Shown here one piece after another: positions 19,731 through 26,880 of a stretch of 37,432 nt of DNA (positions within the stretch are counted from its first letter, which is position 1; every line of letters starts with the position of its first letter). This stretch comes from Paracoccaceae bacterium (GTDB lineage Bacteria; Pseudomonadota; Alphaproteobacteria; Rhodobacterales; Rhodobacteraceae). Location: NCBI GenBank assembly GCA_020425125.1, contig JAGQRV010000038.1:1-37432 (forward strand), in the 5' to 3' direction. Under the pieces are notes generated by a model. The model searched no databases. It was given only the letters and a program-made list of their open reading frames with translations, and had not been told where the DNA came from. A program made the translations under genes and the position numbers.

Positions 19731-19748
19731 TTGTCCCCGGGGGGACAA
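19731..19748. promoter_or_regulatory. 18-bp palindrome between sulfatase and Crp/Fnr genes
   Basis: TTGTCCCC-GG-GGGGACAA is a perfect dyad, 56 nt upstream of the sulfatase start and 8 nt before the regulator ATG. Viewed as TGTCC-N6-GGACA it has the spacing of CRP sites (TGTGA-N6-TCACA). It is the natural candidate operator for the adjacent regulator; it also overlaps that gene's likely ribosome site, which would suit autorepression. Confidence 0.65.
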
Positions 19749-19756
19749 ACCCGACC

Positions 19757-20455
19757 ATGCCGCACGAAAAAAACGCCGCGTCTTCCGTCCTGACCACCCA
19801 CGGTTGGCTGTCGCACCAGCCAAGCAGGTTTCAGCACCTCGTGATCGCGAAGGCGACCCTGCGTCGCGCAACGGCGAACGAGTATGTGTATGTCACCGGG
19901 GATCCTCCGGGGGGCATCTTCGGACTTGTTGCGGGGACACTGGCGGTCTCGATCGCGCCGGGGGAAACCGGTCCTCATCTGGTCCATCTTGCCGCTCCGG
20001 GCTGGTGGTTCGGTGAGGGGTGCTTCCTCACTGGCATGCCGCGTCGGATCAGCTTGCAGGCCGTGACCGATTGCACCCTGGTTGCCCTGTCGCTGCCCGA
20101 GATGAACCGGCTGGTGTCCGAGGATGCGGAAGCGATGCGCCGGTTCGCCCAGATCGCAATGCTGAATATCGACCTCGCACTGCTCGCAGTCGAAGATCTG
20201 CTCCGCCCGGATGCGAGCCGCCGCATTGCTGCGGTTCTGTGGCGCGGCGCGGGCGGCCAGTCGGATTATCGCTTGCCGGTTACCCAGGCCGAGCTTCGAC
20301 AGATCGCCAACACGTCGCGCAAGGAGACGCTGGGTGCCTTGAAGCGTCTGGACGAACTGGGCGTCATCCGGCGGTCCTACGCTTCCATCGAGGTGCTCGA
20401 CGCCCGCCGCTTGCGCCGTTTCGCGGACGGCGACGAGCCGGTCGGAACGGGATGA
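19757..20455 (+). CDS. Crp/Fnr family transcriptional regulator
   Basis: This 232-residue regulator has an N-terminal cyclic-nucleotide-binding-like barrel (about 15-120, with [22 protein letters not shown] and [13 protein letters not shown]), a long dimer helix (about 122-150) and a winged helix (about 172-218, [30 protein letters not shown]). No Fnr-type cysteine cluster is present, and the barrel lacks the full cAMP-binding RxxS motif, so the signal is unknown. The ATG at 19757 is chosen over 19703 because of the upstream GGGGGGAC and normal length. It is divergent from the arylsulfatase, which is its likely target. Confidence 0.88.
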   Translation: MPHEKNAASSVLTTHGWLSHQPSRFQHLVIAKATLRRATANEYVYVTGDPPGGIFGLVAGTLAVSIAPGETGPHLVHLAAPGWWFGEGCFLTGMPRRISLQAVTDCTLVALSLPEMNRLVSEDAEAMRRFAQIAMLNIDLALLAVEDLLRPDASRRIAAVLWRGAGGQSDYRLPVTQAELRQIANTSRKETLGALKRLDELGVIRRSYASIEVLDARRLRRFADGDEPVGTG

Positions 20456-21073
20456 TCGGGCGCCTTAGCAGCCGGCACAACTGGCCGTCTGGCCTCCCGG
20501 CGCGCGGAGTTCGGGACGACACTGGTTGCGACCTGCCTTCCGGGTTATCGGACGGCCCCGGTCCCGCTCGGCCGCCGTGACTTGCCGAAGCAGGTGGGCT
20601 CGGCCGTCACCAGCCGGTGCAGCTTCGGATAGTGGCTGCAATCGTTCGGCGGGACCGTGTTGATCGCAAGGTCTGCGTCCTCGTGGACGACGGGCGTCTT
20701 TGGCTCAATTCATGCCCACCTTCAAGATATCGGGAATTCGACATGCCGATGCTGCCCGGCGCGTCGCGATCGTTTTCAGAGTGTCCTTGATCCGCGCTGC
20801 CTGGAACCCTTCCGGCGCGGTCTGCACGCCGGTGCCCGAGAGCGCGTCGGAAGACGTCAGGAAGGCCCAGGTGAAGTCGCGATTGTCGAAGATTGGGGGC
20901 GGTGGTTCCACGCATGGCGCAGAGTCACGGAACGTCGGGCCTCAGGACCTGTTCTCGACGCTATCGGTGCGGAGATCAAGGTGAGCGAGGCCTGCCAAAC
21001 CTGCGCCAAGGCAACCTCGCGGACACCTCCCGGAATTCCGCAGCCGTTGCTCGGCGAGGATGGTCGTGGGCGA
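20456..21073. other. 618-nt stretch without an intact gene, possible decayed coding DNA
   Basis: No frame here looks like an intact gene. On the minus strand, a frame near 20705-20911 (NRDFTWAFLTSSDALSG...) ends in a stop, and another near 20574-20705 continues with protein-like text (EPKTPVVHEDADLAINTV and DCSHYPKLHRLVTAEPTCF). Together they could be a broken gene with a frameshift. I do not recognise the family. The region lies downstream of soxS, where soxR is often found in other clusters, but nothing resembles an ArsR-type helix-turn-helix. Confidence 0.4.
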
Positions 21074-21424
21074 TTATGGAAGAAGACCTCCCAGCAGCCC
21101 CCAAAAGAAGTCCTCGCCCGGATAGCCCTCGATCCGGCCGATCTCGTGCCCGTCGTCGAGGAGCACGAATGTCGGCGTGAATTGCGGCTTGCGATCCAGC
21201 GTGATCCCGTCCGGCAACGGAGCGCGAATGTCGAGGCGCATCAGTGGCGCGGCCCGGCCCTCGGACGTCTTCGGATAGATCTCTGCAATCTCGCGGTCCC
21301 ATTGGCGGCAATAGGCGCAGCCGGCCTGCTGGAACATTGCCAGCCGCAGTTCGGCCCACGCCGGCGCGGCCGGGACGGTACCGAGGAAGACGGCGAAGGC
21401 GGCGAGACCGAGAAGGCGGTGCAT
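21074..21424 (-). CDS. soxS: SoxS, periplasmic thioredoxin-like protein
   Basis: This 116-residue thioredoxin-like protein has a signal peptide (MHRLLGLAAFAVFLGTVPAAPAWA) and a redox pair Cys36-Ala-Tyr-Cys39 in QQAGCAYCRQWDREI. The cis-proline region is PQFTPTFVLLDDG and the end is GRIEGYPGEDFFWGLL. In Paracoccus, SoxS reactivates the Sox carrier by thiol exchange. It is divergent from soxV across an 80-nt region with an AT-rich operator-like sequence. The soxR gene commonly paired with soxS is not found on either side. Confidence 0.92.
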   Translation of the reverse strand: MHRLLGLAAFAVFLGTVPAAPAWAELRLAMFQQAGCAYCRQWDREIAEIYPKTSEGRAAPLMRLDIRAPLPDGITLDRKPQFTPTFVLLDDGHEIGRIEGYPGEDFFWGLLGGLLP

Positions 21425-21440
21425 TGACGGACGCTCCGAT

Positions 21441-21459
21441 GTATAGAAATATATTAATG
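21441..21459. promoter_or_regulatory. AT-rich element between soxS and soxV, candidate SoxR site
   Basis: GTATA-GA-AATATA-TTAATG lies 17 nt upstream of the soxS start and 46 nt before soxV, and contains the palindrome AATATATT (21448-21455). It aligns with the soxW-soxX element as GTATA-(GA)-AATATA-Y-TA-W-TG. SoxR of Paracoccus is known to bind these same two intergenic regions. The same letters could instead serve as minus-10 hexamers. Confidence 0.5.
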
Positions 21460-21504
21460 ACTGGAACTGTGGTCGGCAAGTCTTGGCCGGGGAGGGGCCC
21501 TTGG

Positions 21505-22242
21505 ATGCTGCAGATCAGCTATGGAGGCGCAGCCCTGGCAGGGTTCCTGTCCTTTCTGTCGCCCTGCATCCTGCCCATGGTTCCGTTCTATCTCAGCTAC
21601 ATGGCTGGCCTGTCGATGCAGGAGGTTCGCGGCGACGATGCAATCGCGCCCGGCGCCCAGCGGCGGCTCTTCGCCTCGGCAGTCGCCTTCGCGCTGGGCG
21701 TAACATCGATCTTCGTGCTTCTGGGGCTCGGCGCCACCGCGGCAGGACAGCTGTTCATCGAATGGAAGGGAACGTTGTCCTACGTCGCGGCGGCGGTCCT
21801 GTTCGTCTTCGGCCTGCATTTCCTGGGTGTCGTGCGGATTCCGTTTCTCTATCGCGAGGCCCGGATCGAGACGAAATCCGATCCGAGCAGCATGCTTGGC
21901 GCCTACGTCATGGGGCTGGCCTTCGGATTCGGATGGACTCCCTGTGTCGGTCCGGCGCTCGCGGCGATCCTTCTGGTTGCGTCCGGGATGGGAGATCTTT
22001 GGCGCGGCGGAACCTTGCTTCTGGTCTACGGCATGTCGATGACCTTGCCCTTTGTCGTCGCGGCCCTGTTCGCGCGGCCGTTCCTGGCCTGGGTGTCCCG
22101 CAACCGCAGATCCTTCGCGTGGGTGGAAAAGGCCATGGGCGCGATGCTGATCCTCTTTGCCCTGCTGATCGCCACCGATTCGGTGAACCGGATCGCTGCG
22201 TGGCTTCTCGACACCTTCGACTGGACCGCCACCCTGACCTAG
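21505..22242 (+). CDS. soxV: SoxV, CcdA-like membrane electron carrier
   Basis: This 245-residue membrane protein has six predicted helices and moves reductant from cytoplasmic thioredoxin to periplasmic SoxW and SoxS. The two CcdA-type cysteines are Cys21 in FLSPCILPMVPFYL and Cys147 in FGWTPCVGPALAAIL. The ATG at 21505 follows GGAGGGG; an in-frame ATG at 21457 would add 16 unsupported residues across the regulatory region. It starts the plus-strand sox operon and lies 9 nt before soxW. Confidence 0.94.
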   Translation: MLQISYGGAALAGFLSFLSPCILPMVPFYLSYMAGLSMQEVRGDDAIAPGAQRRLFASAVAFALGVTSIFVLLGLGATAAGQLFIEWKGTLSYVAAAVLFVFGLHFLGVVRIPFLYREARIETKSDPSSMLGAYVMGLAFGFGWTPCVGPALAAILLVASGMGDLWRGGTLLLVYGMSMTLPFVVAALFARPFLAWVSRNRRSFAWVEKAMGAMLILFALLIATDSVNRIAAWLLDTFDWTATLT

Positions 22243-22251
22243 GAGGACCCG

Positions 22252-22812
22252 ATGCGCCGTCTCTTCGCCGCCGTCGCAGTTTCCGCCGCCCTGGCGATGC
22301 CCGCCTGTGCCGTGCCGCTCGGGGACGACGGCCTTCACAAGCCCGACTGGTTCCAGGACACGTTCAAGGATCTGCGTGAGGACCTGGCGGAGGCCAATGC
22401 CGAGGGGAAGCGACTTCTGATCATGGTCGAACAGCGCGGCTGCATCTACTGCGCCGAGATGCACGAGAAGGTCTATCCCGATCCGGCGATCGATGCCCTG
22501 CTGCGCGAGAAATATTATGTCATCCAGATCAACCTGTTCGGTGCGACCGATGTGACCGATTTCGATGGCACGGTGCTGCCCGAGAAGGAGATGGCGCGGC
22601 ACTGGCACATCGCCTTCACGCCGACGCTTCTGTTCCTGCCCGACGACGTGCCCGATGGCGAAACGGCGGCCGAAGCCGCGGTGGTCACGATGCCCGGAGC
22701 CTTCGGCCGGGGCACGACGAAGGCGTTGCTGGATTGGGTTCTGGCCCGGCGATACGAGACCGGCGAGATGTTCCAGGAGTATTACGCGCCCCTGACGCGG
22801 GAGGGGAACTGA
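22252..22812 (+). CDS. soxW: SoxW, periplasmic thioredoxin
   Basis: This 186-residue exported thioredoxin has a signal peptide (MRRLFAAVAVSAALAMPACA) and the redox motif Cys64-Ile-Tyr-Cys67 in VEQRGCIYCAEMHEKVYPD. The cis-proline is in HIAFTPTLLFLP, and the C-terminal WVLARRYETGEMFQEYYAP is typical of SoxW. It receives electrons from SoxV. The AGGAGG ribosome site overlaps the end of soxV. Ninety-seven bases separate it from soxX, a gap with its own dyad and hairpin. Confidence 0.93.
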   Translation: MRRLFAAVAVSAALAMPACAVPLGDDGLHKPDWFQDTFKDLREDLAEANAEGKRLLIMVEQRGCIYCAEMHEKVYPDPAIDALLREKYYVIQINLFGATDVTDFDGTVLPEKEMARHWHIAFTPTLLFLPDDVPDGETAAEAAVVTMPGAFGRGTTKALLDWVLARRYETGEMFQEYYAPLTREGN

Positions 22813-22833
22813 CCGGTCCCGATGGAGATACGC

Positions 22834-22861
22834 ATGCAAAGGTATAAATATACTATTGCAT
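22834..22861. promoter_or_regulatory. 28-bp near-perfect dyad upstream of soxX, candidate SoxR operator
   Basis: The arms are ATGCAA-AG-GTATA and TATAC-TA-TTGCAT around a central AA, so 11 of 13 positions pair in each arm. A long dyad with a 2-bp centre fits ArsR-family operators. SoxR is known to control soxX in Paracoccus, and the site lies 48 nt upstream of the soxX ATG. Binding is inferred. Confidence 0.65.
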
Positions 22862-22871
22862 GATGTGGAAA

Positions 22872-22891
22872 CCCGCGGCAGAGTCCGCGGG
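22872..22891 (+). promoter_or_regulatory. GC hairpin in the soxX leader
   Basis: CCCGCGG (22872-22878) and CCGCGGG (22885-22891) form a perfect 7-bp stem with a 6-nt loop, immediately before the GAGGAGAGGGAGGAAG ribosome-site region of soxX. No T-run follows. It may protect the 5' end of the soxXYZABCDF message or mark a processing point. Confidence 0.55.
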
Positions 22892-22909
22892 AGGAGAGGG
22901 AGGAAGATA

Positions 22910-23380
22910 ATGATGCAGCGGATCTGGCCGGCCGCGGCCGTCCTGATTTCTTTCGGCTGTGCGGCCGCCGCCGGGCCAGCGCCCGACGATGTCGCCTGGG
23001 ACGGCTCTGCCGTCGACGCCTCGCTGACCGGAACGCCGGGCGATCCCGAAAATGGCGCCGCGGTGATGAGTTCGCGAGCCGACGGCAATTGCGTTGCCTG
23101 CCATGTCGTGAGTTCGCTGAGCGCGGATTTCCAGGGCAATGTGGGGCCGTCACTCGACGGGGTGGGCGACCGCTGGTCCGAAGCCGAACTGCGCGGTATC
23201 GTGATCGACGCCAAGCACACGTTCGACGGCACCGTGATGCCGTCGTTCTACAAGACCGGCCCCTATATCCGGCCCGGCGACGCCTTTACCGGGAAGGCGG
23301 CGGACGGCCCGCTGCCGCCGCTGCTGAACGCGTCCCAGGTCGAGGACGTGGTCGCCTATCTGGTCACACTCAAGGAATGA
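22910..23380 (+). CDS. soxX: SoxX, cytochrome c subunit of SoxXA
   Basis: This 156-residue exported monohaem cytochrome accepts electrons from SoxA when sulfur is coupled to SoxY. The signal peptide is MMQRIWPAAAVLISFGCAAA, the haem motif is CVACH (61-65), and Met110 in TVMPSFY is the expected axial ligand. The ATG at 22910 follows GGGAGGAAG; the earlier ATG at 22856 lies in the operator. Two adjacent ATG codons (22910 and 22913) are both usable. Confidence 0.95.
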   Translation: MMQRIWPAAAVLISFGCAAAAGPAPDDVAWDGSAVDASLTGTPGDPENGAAVMSSRADGNCVACHVVSSLSADFQGNVGPSLDGVGDRWSEAELRGIVIDAKHTFDGTVMPSFYKTGPYIRPGDAFTGKAADGPLPPLLNASQVEDVVAYLVTLKE

Positions 23381-23406
23381 GCCGCGGAGGTCCGAGGAGG
23401 AGCGAA

Positions 23407-23826
23407 ATGCACATCACCAGACGGAACGCGATGGCGCTGGGGCTCGGTGGGATCGCCGCAGCCGCGCTGCCTGCACGACTTTGGGCGGCGAAGCTAGACG
23501 ACGCGGTCGCTGCCTATACCGGCGGGGCGACGGCCGGCGAGGGCGGCCTGACCCTGACGGCGCCCGAGATTGCCGAGAATGGCAACACCGTGCCCATCGC
23601 CGTCTCGGCGCCCGGAGCGGTGTCCATCGCGCTCTTTGCCACCGGAAACCCCGAACCCGGCGTTGCCACGTTCACGTTCGGTCCTGCTGCAGGCTCGCAG
23701 AGCGTGGCCACGCGGATCCGGCTTGCAAAGACCCAGGATGTGCTGGCCGTGGCGAAGATGGCCGATGGCAGCTTCGTGCAGGCAACGTCGACCGTGAAGG
23801 TCACCATCGGCGGCTGCGGCGGCTGA
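23407..23826 (+). CDS. soxY: SoxY, sulfur carrier subunit
   Basis: This 139-residue carrier has a twin-arginine signal (MHITRRNAMALGLGGIAAAALPARLWA) and ends with VTIGGCGG. The GGCGG tail carries the cysteine that binds sulfur intermediates on its swinging arm. With SoxZ it shuttles the substrate between SoxXA, SoxB and SoxCD in the periplasm. The ATG at 23407 follows GGAGGAGCGAA. The annotated-looking upstream ATG in the same frame overlaps the soxX stop and is not used. Confidence 0.96.
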   Translation: MHITRRNAMALGLGGIAAAALPARLWAAKLDDAVAAYTGGATAGEGGLTLTAPEIAENGNTVPIAVSAPGAVSIALFATGNPEPGVATFTFGPAAGSQSVATRIRLAKTQDVLAVAKMADGSFVQATSTVKVTIGGCGG

Positions 23827-23844
23827 GCGGAAAGGAGACGGAAC

Positions 23845-24174
23845 ATGGCTGAAGGTGTCAAACCCCGCGTCAAGGTGCCGAGTTCGGCCTCGGCCGGTGA
23901 GGTCGTGACGATCAAGACGCTGATCTCGCATCCGATGGAGTCCGGTCAGCGCAAGGACGATGCCGGCAATCTGATTCCGCGCGAGATCATCAACCGGTTC
24001 ACCTGCGAGTTCGGTGGCCAGATGGTGATCGACGTGGCGATCGACCCGGCCGTATCGACCAATCCCTACTTCGAATTCGATGCCAGGGTCGATCAGGCAG
24101 GCGAGTTCAAGTTCACCTGGTACGACGACGATGGCAGCGTCTACGAGGAAAGCAAGGCGATCAAGATCGGTTGA
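23845..24174 (+). CDS. soxZ: SoxZ, sulfur carrier partner subunit
   Basis: This 109-residue immunoglobulin-like protein is the partner of SoxY. Family text is plain: PRVKVPSSASAGEVVTIKTLISHPMESGQRKD, PREIINRFTCEFGGQMVIDVAIDPAVSTNPYFEFDARV and FTWYDDDGSVYEESKAI. It has no signal peptide and is carried to the periplasm with Tat-exported SoxY. It follows soxY by 18 nt with an AAAGGAGAC ribosome site and precedes soxA by 50 nt. Confidence 0.96.
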   Translation: MAEGVKPRVKVPSSASAGEVVTIKTLISHPMESGQRKDDAGNLIPREIINRFTCEFGGQMVIDVAIDPAVSTNPYFEFDARVDQAGEFKFTWYDDDGSVYEESKAIKIG

Positions 24175-24224
24175 CGCTACGGGTCGCCCGCAAGAGGCGA
24201 CCGCTTCCGAGGGAGGAGAAGCAC

Positions 24225-25073
24225 ATGAAGAGACGCATGGGCCTCGTCGCAATTGCGGCGCTTCTGGCCGGGTCTGCGTTCGCCGATCCGGTCGAAGGGG
24301 TCGATCTGGTCATCAACGGTGACGAGACACTGGTCATCCGCGCCCCGGCGCCGCCGGCGGTGTCGGACATCTTCGACGAGGTCTATTCCGGCTGGCTCTA
24401 TCGCGACGAGGCCACCCGCGCGATGGAAGAGGATGATTTCGACAATCCCGGCATGGTCTTCGTCGATCAGGCGCTCGACACCTGGGCGGCGGAGGACGGG
24501 AGCGAAGGCAAGTCCTGCGCCTCATGCCATCAGGGGATCGAGTCCATGGCCGGCGTGCGCGCCGGGATGCCGAAGATGAACGCGGCCGGCGACGATCTGT
24601 GGTCGCTGGAGAACTTCATCAACAATTGCCGGACCAACCGGATGGGCGCAGAGGCATGGGGCTGGAATTCGCCCGAAATGCTGAACATGACGGCGGCGAT
24701 CTCGCTCCAGTCGCGCGGCCTGCCGGTTGCGGTGGAAACTGACGGCCCGGCCCACGACTGGTGGGAGAAGGGCAAGGAAATCTACTATACCCGGTACGGT
24801 CAGCTCGAGTTGTCCTGCGCCAACTGCCACGAGCAGAACAACGGCCGCTACATCCGGTCGGACCACCTGAGCCAGGGGCAGCTCTCGGGCTTCCCGGTCT
24901 ACCGTCTGAAGAATGCCGGGCTGGTATCGATCCACAACCGCTTCAAGGGCTGCATCCGCGATACGCGGGCCGAAACCTACAAGGAAGGTTCGCCCGAATT
25001 CCGTGCGCTCGAGCTTTACGTCGCCTCGCGCGGCGCCGGGCTCGATGTCGAAGGCGTCGGCGTCAGACACTGA
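24225..25073 (+). CDS. soxA: SoxA, dihaem cytochrome c
   Basis: This 282-residue exported cytochrome is the catalytic half of SoxXA, which joins thiosulfate to the SoxY cysteine. It has a signal peptide (MKRRMGLVAIAALLAGSAFA), two haem motifs, CASCH (98-102) and CANCH (198-202), and the extra cysteines Cys135 (NNCRTNRMGAE) and Cys243 (FKGCIRDTRAE). The last is the active-site cysteine persulfide ligand of the family. It is therefore the dihaem form. The ATG at 24225 follows GGGAGGAGA. The 99 nt after it show no feature other than the soxB ribosome site. Confidence 0.96.
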   Translation: MKRRMGLVAIAALLAGSAFADPVEGVDLVINGDETLVIRAPAPPAVSDIFDEVYSGWLYRDEATRAMEEDDFDNPGMVFVDQALDTWAAEDGSEGKSCASCHQGIESMAGVRAGMPKMNAAGDDLWSLENFINNCRTNRMGAEAWGWNSPEMLNMTAAISLQSRGLPVAVETDGPAHDWWEKGKEIYYTRYGQLELSCANCHEQNNGRYIRSDHLSQGQLSGFPVYRLKNAGLVSIHNRFKGCIRDTRAETYKEGSPEFRALELYVASRGAGLDVEGVGVRH

Positions 25074-25172
25074 CCTGAACCGGGCGCGGAGCACCGCGTC
25101 CTCCTGATCACGACCCGACGGCGGCCGCGCGGTACGCCGAACGGATGTCCATTGCCGGAGGATTAGCCAGAG

Positions 25173-26864
25173 ATGATTTCGCGGCGCGAGTTTCTGCAGG
25201 CGGGGATGGCGGCCTCGGCCATCGTCGGAGCGTCGGGCTTCGGCAACTGGTCGCGGCTGGCGGCACAGCAGTCGCTGAGCCAGGACCAGCTTCTGGCATT
25301 CGAGGATTTCGGCAATGTCACGCTGATCCATGTCACCGACATCCATGCGCAGCTCAAACCAATCTGGTTCCGCGAGCCGTCGGTCAATATCGGTGTCGGT
25401 CCGGTCAGGGGCTTGCCGCCGCATCTGACCGGCGCCGATTTTCTCAAGGCGTTCGACATCGCGCCCGGCAGCGCTGGCGCCTACGCGCTGACCTATGAGG
25501 ACTTCGTGGCGCTCGGCCAGACCTATGGCCGGATGGGCGGGCTCGACCGGGTCGCAACCGTGGTGAAGGCGATCCGGGCCGCCCGGCCCCAGGCGATCCT
25601 GCTTGATGGCGGCGATACCTGGCACGGGTCTATGACGACGCTGAGGACCCAGGGCCAGGACATGGTCGAGGCGATGAACCTGCTCGGCGTCGAGGCGATG
25701 ACCAGCCACTGGGAATGGACGCTGGGAAGCGAGCGGGTGCAGGAAATCGTGTCCGGTCTGCCGTTCCCCTTCCTCGGCGCGAACATCTTCGACGCCGAGT
25801 GGGACGAACCCGCTTTCGACGCCTATACGATCTTCGAGCGGAACGGCACACGTATCGCCGTGATCGGCCAGGCCTTCCCTTACACGCCGATCGCCAACCC
25901 GAACTGGATGTTCCCTGAATATGCCTTCGGGATCCGGCAGGAGCGGATGCAGGAGGTGGTGGACGAGGCGCGCGGTGAAGGCGTCGACCTGGTCGTGTGT
26001 CTTTCCCATAACGGCTTCGACGTCGACCGGAAGATGGCAGGCAACGTGCGCGGGATCGACGTGATCCTTACCGGCCACACCCACGATGCGATCCCCGAAC
26101 CGGTACTGGTCGGCGAGACGATCCTGATCGCCAGCGGCTCGAACGGCAAGTTCGTCAGCCGGGTCGATCTCGACGTGCGCGACGGGCGGATGATGGGATT
26201 TCGGCACAAGCTGATCCCGATCTTCTCGGACGTGATCGCGCCCGATGCCGAGATGGCCGGGCTCATCGACACCCAGCGCGCGCCGTTCGAGGCCGAACTG
26301 GGCGAGCAGATCGGCACGACCGAAAGCCTTCTCTACCGTCGGGGCAATTTCAACGGTACCTGGGACGACCTGATCTGCGACGCGATCCGTGCCGAGCGCG
26401 ACGCGCAGATCGCAATGTCGCCAGGGGTGCGCTGGGGGCCGACGCTGATGCCCGGCGATCCGATCACCCGCGAGGACATCTTCAACGTCACCGCGATGAC
26501 CTACGGCGAATGCTACCGAAGCGAGATGACCGGCGAACAGCTGAAGCTGATCATGGAGGACGTCGCCGACAACATCTTCAACACCGACCCCTACTACCAG
26601 CAGGGCGGCGACATGGTGCGGGTGGGCGGCATGTCCTATCGCATCGATATCACGCAGGAGATCGGCAGCCGCATCGACGAGATGACCCTGACCGAGACGG
26701 GAGAGGCCATCGATCCTGCGAAAAGCTATGTCGTCGCCGGCTGGGCGAGCGTGAACGAGGGTACCGAGGGGCCGCAGATCTGGGACGTGATCGAGGCGCA
26801 TGTGAAGGCGCTCGGCACCGTCACGCGGGCACCGGCCGAGACCGTGACGGTGATCGGCGCCTGA
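25173..26864 (+). CDS. soxB: SoxB, sulfate thiohydrolase
   Basis: This 563-residue periplasmic enzyme of the 5'-nucleotidase fold uses two manganese ions to release sulfate from SoxY-bound thiosulfonate. A Tat signal (MISRREFLQAGMAASAIVGASG) is followed by DIHAQ (Asp56, His58), LDGGDTWHGS (Asp148), SHWEWTLG (179-186) and GHTHDAIPEP near the metal site. The C-terminal domain ends with VVAGWASVNEGTEGPQIWDVIEAHV. It follows GGAGGATTAGCC. SoxB is the usual marker for thiosulfate-oxidising capacity. Confidence 0.97.
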   Translation: MISRREFLQAGMAASAIVGASGFGNWSRLAAQQSLSQDQLLAFEDFGNVTLIHVTDIHAQLKPIWFREPSVNIGVGPVRGLPPHLTGADFLKAFDIAPGSAGAYALTYEDFVALGQTYGRMGGLDRVATVVKAIRAARPQAILLDGGDTWHGSMTTLRTQGQDMVEAMNLLGVEAMTSHWEWTLGSERVQEIVSGLPFPFLGANIFDAEWDEPAFDAYTIFERNGTRIAVIGQAFPYTPIANPNWMFPEYAFGIRQERMQEVVDEARGEGVDLVVCLSHNGFDVDRKMAGNVRGIDVILTGHTHDAIPEPVLVGETILIASGSNGKFVSRVDLDVRDGRMMGFRHKLIPIFSDVIAPDAEMAGLIDTQRAPFEAELGEQIGTTESLLYRRGNFNGTWDDLICDAIRAERDAQIAMSPGVRWGPTLMPGDPITREDIFNVTAMTYGECYRSEMTGEQLKLIMEDVADNIFNTDPYYQQGGDMVRVGGMSYRIDITQEIGSRIDEMTLTETGEAIDPAKSYVVAGWASVNEGTEGPQIWDVIEAHVKALGTVTRAPAETVTVIGA

Positions 26865-26880
26865 AAGGAGAAAGGAACGC

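Noticed and set aside
19676-19987. 104-residue N-terminal extension of the arylsulfatase
   Set aside because: It would bury the signal peptide and overlap the regulator gene; the ATG at 19675 has a strong ribosome site and begins the signal peptide.
21457-21504. Earlier ATG for soxV at 21457
   Set aside because: It overlaps the AT-rich regulatory element, lacks a ribosome site, and adds residues not expected in SoxV; 21505 follows GGAGGGG.
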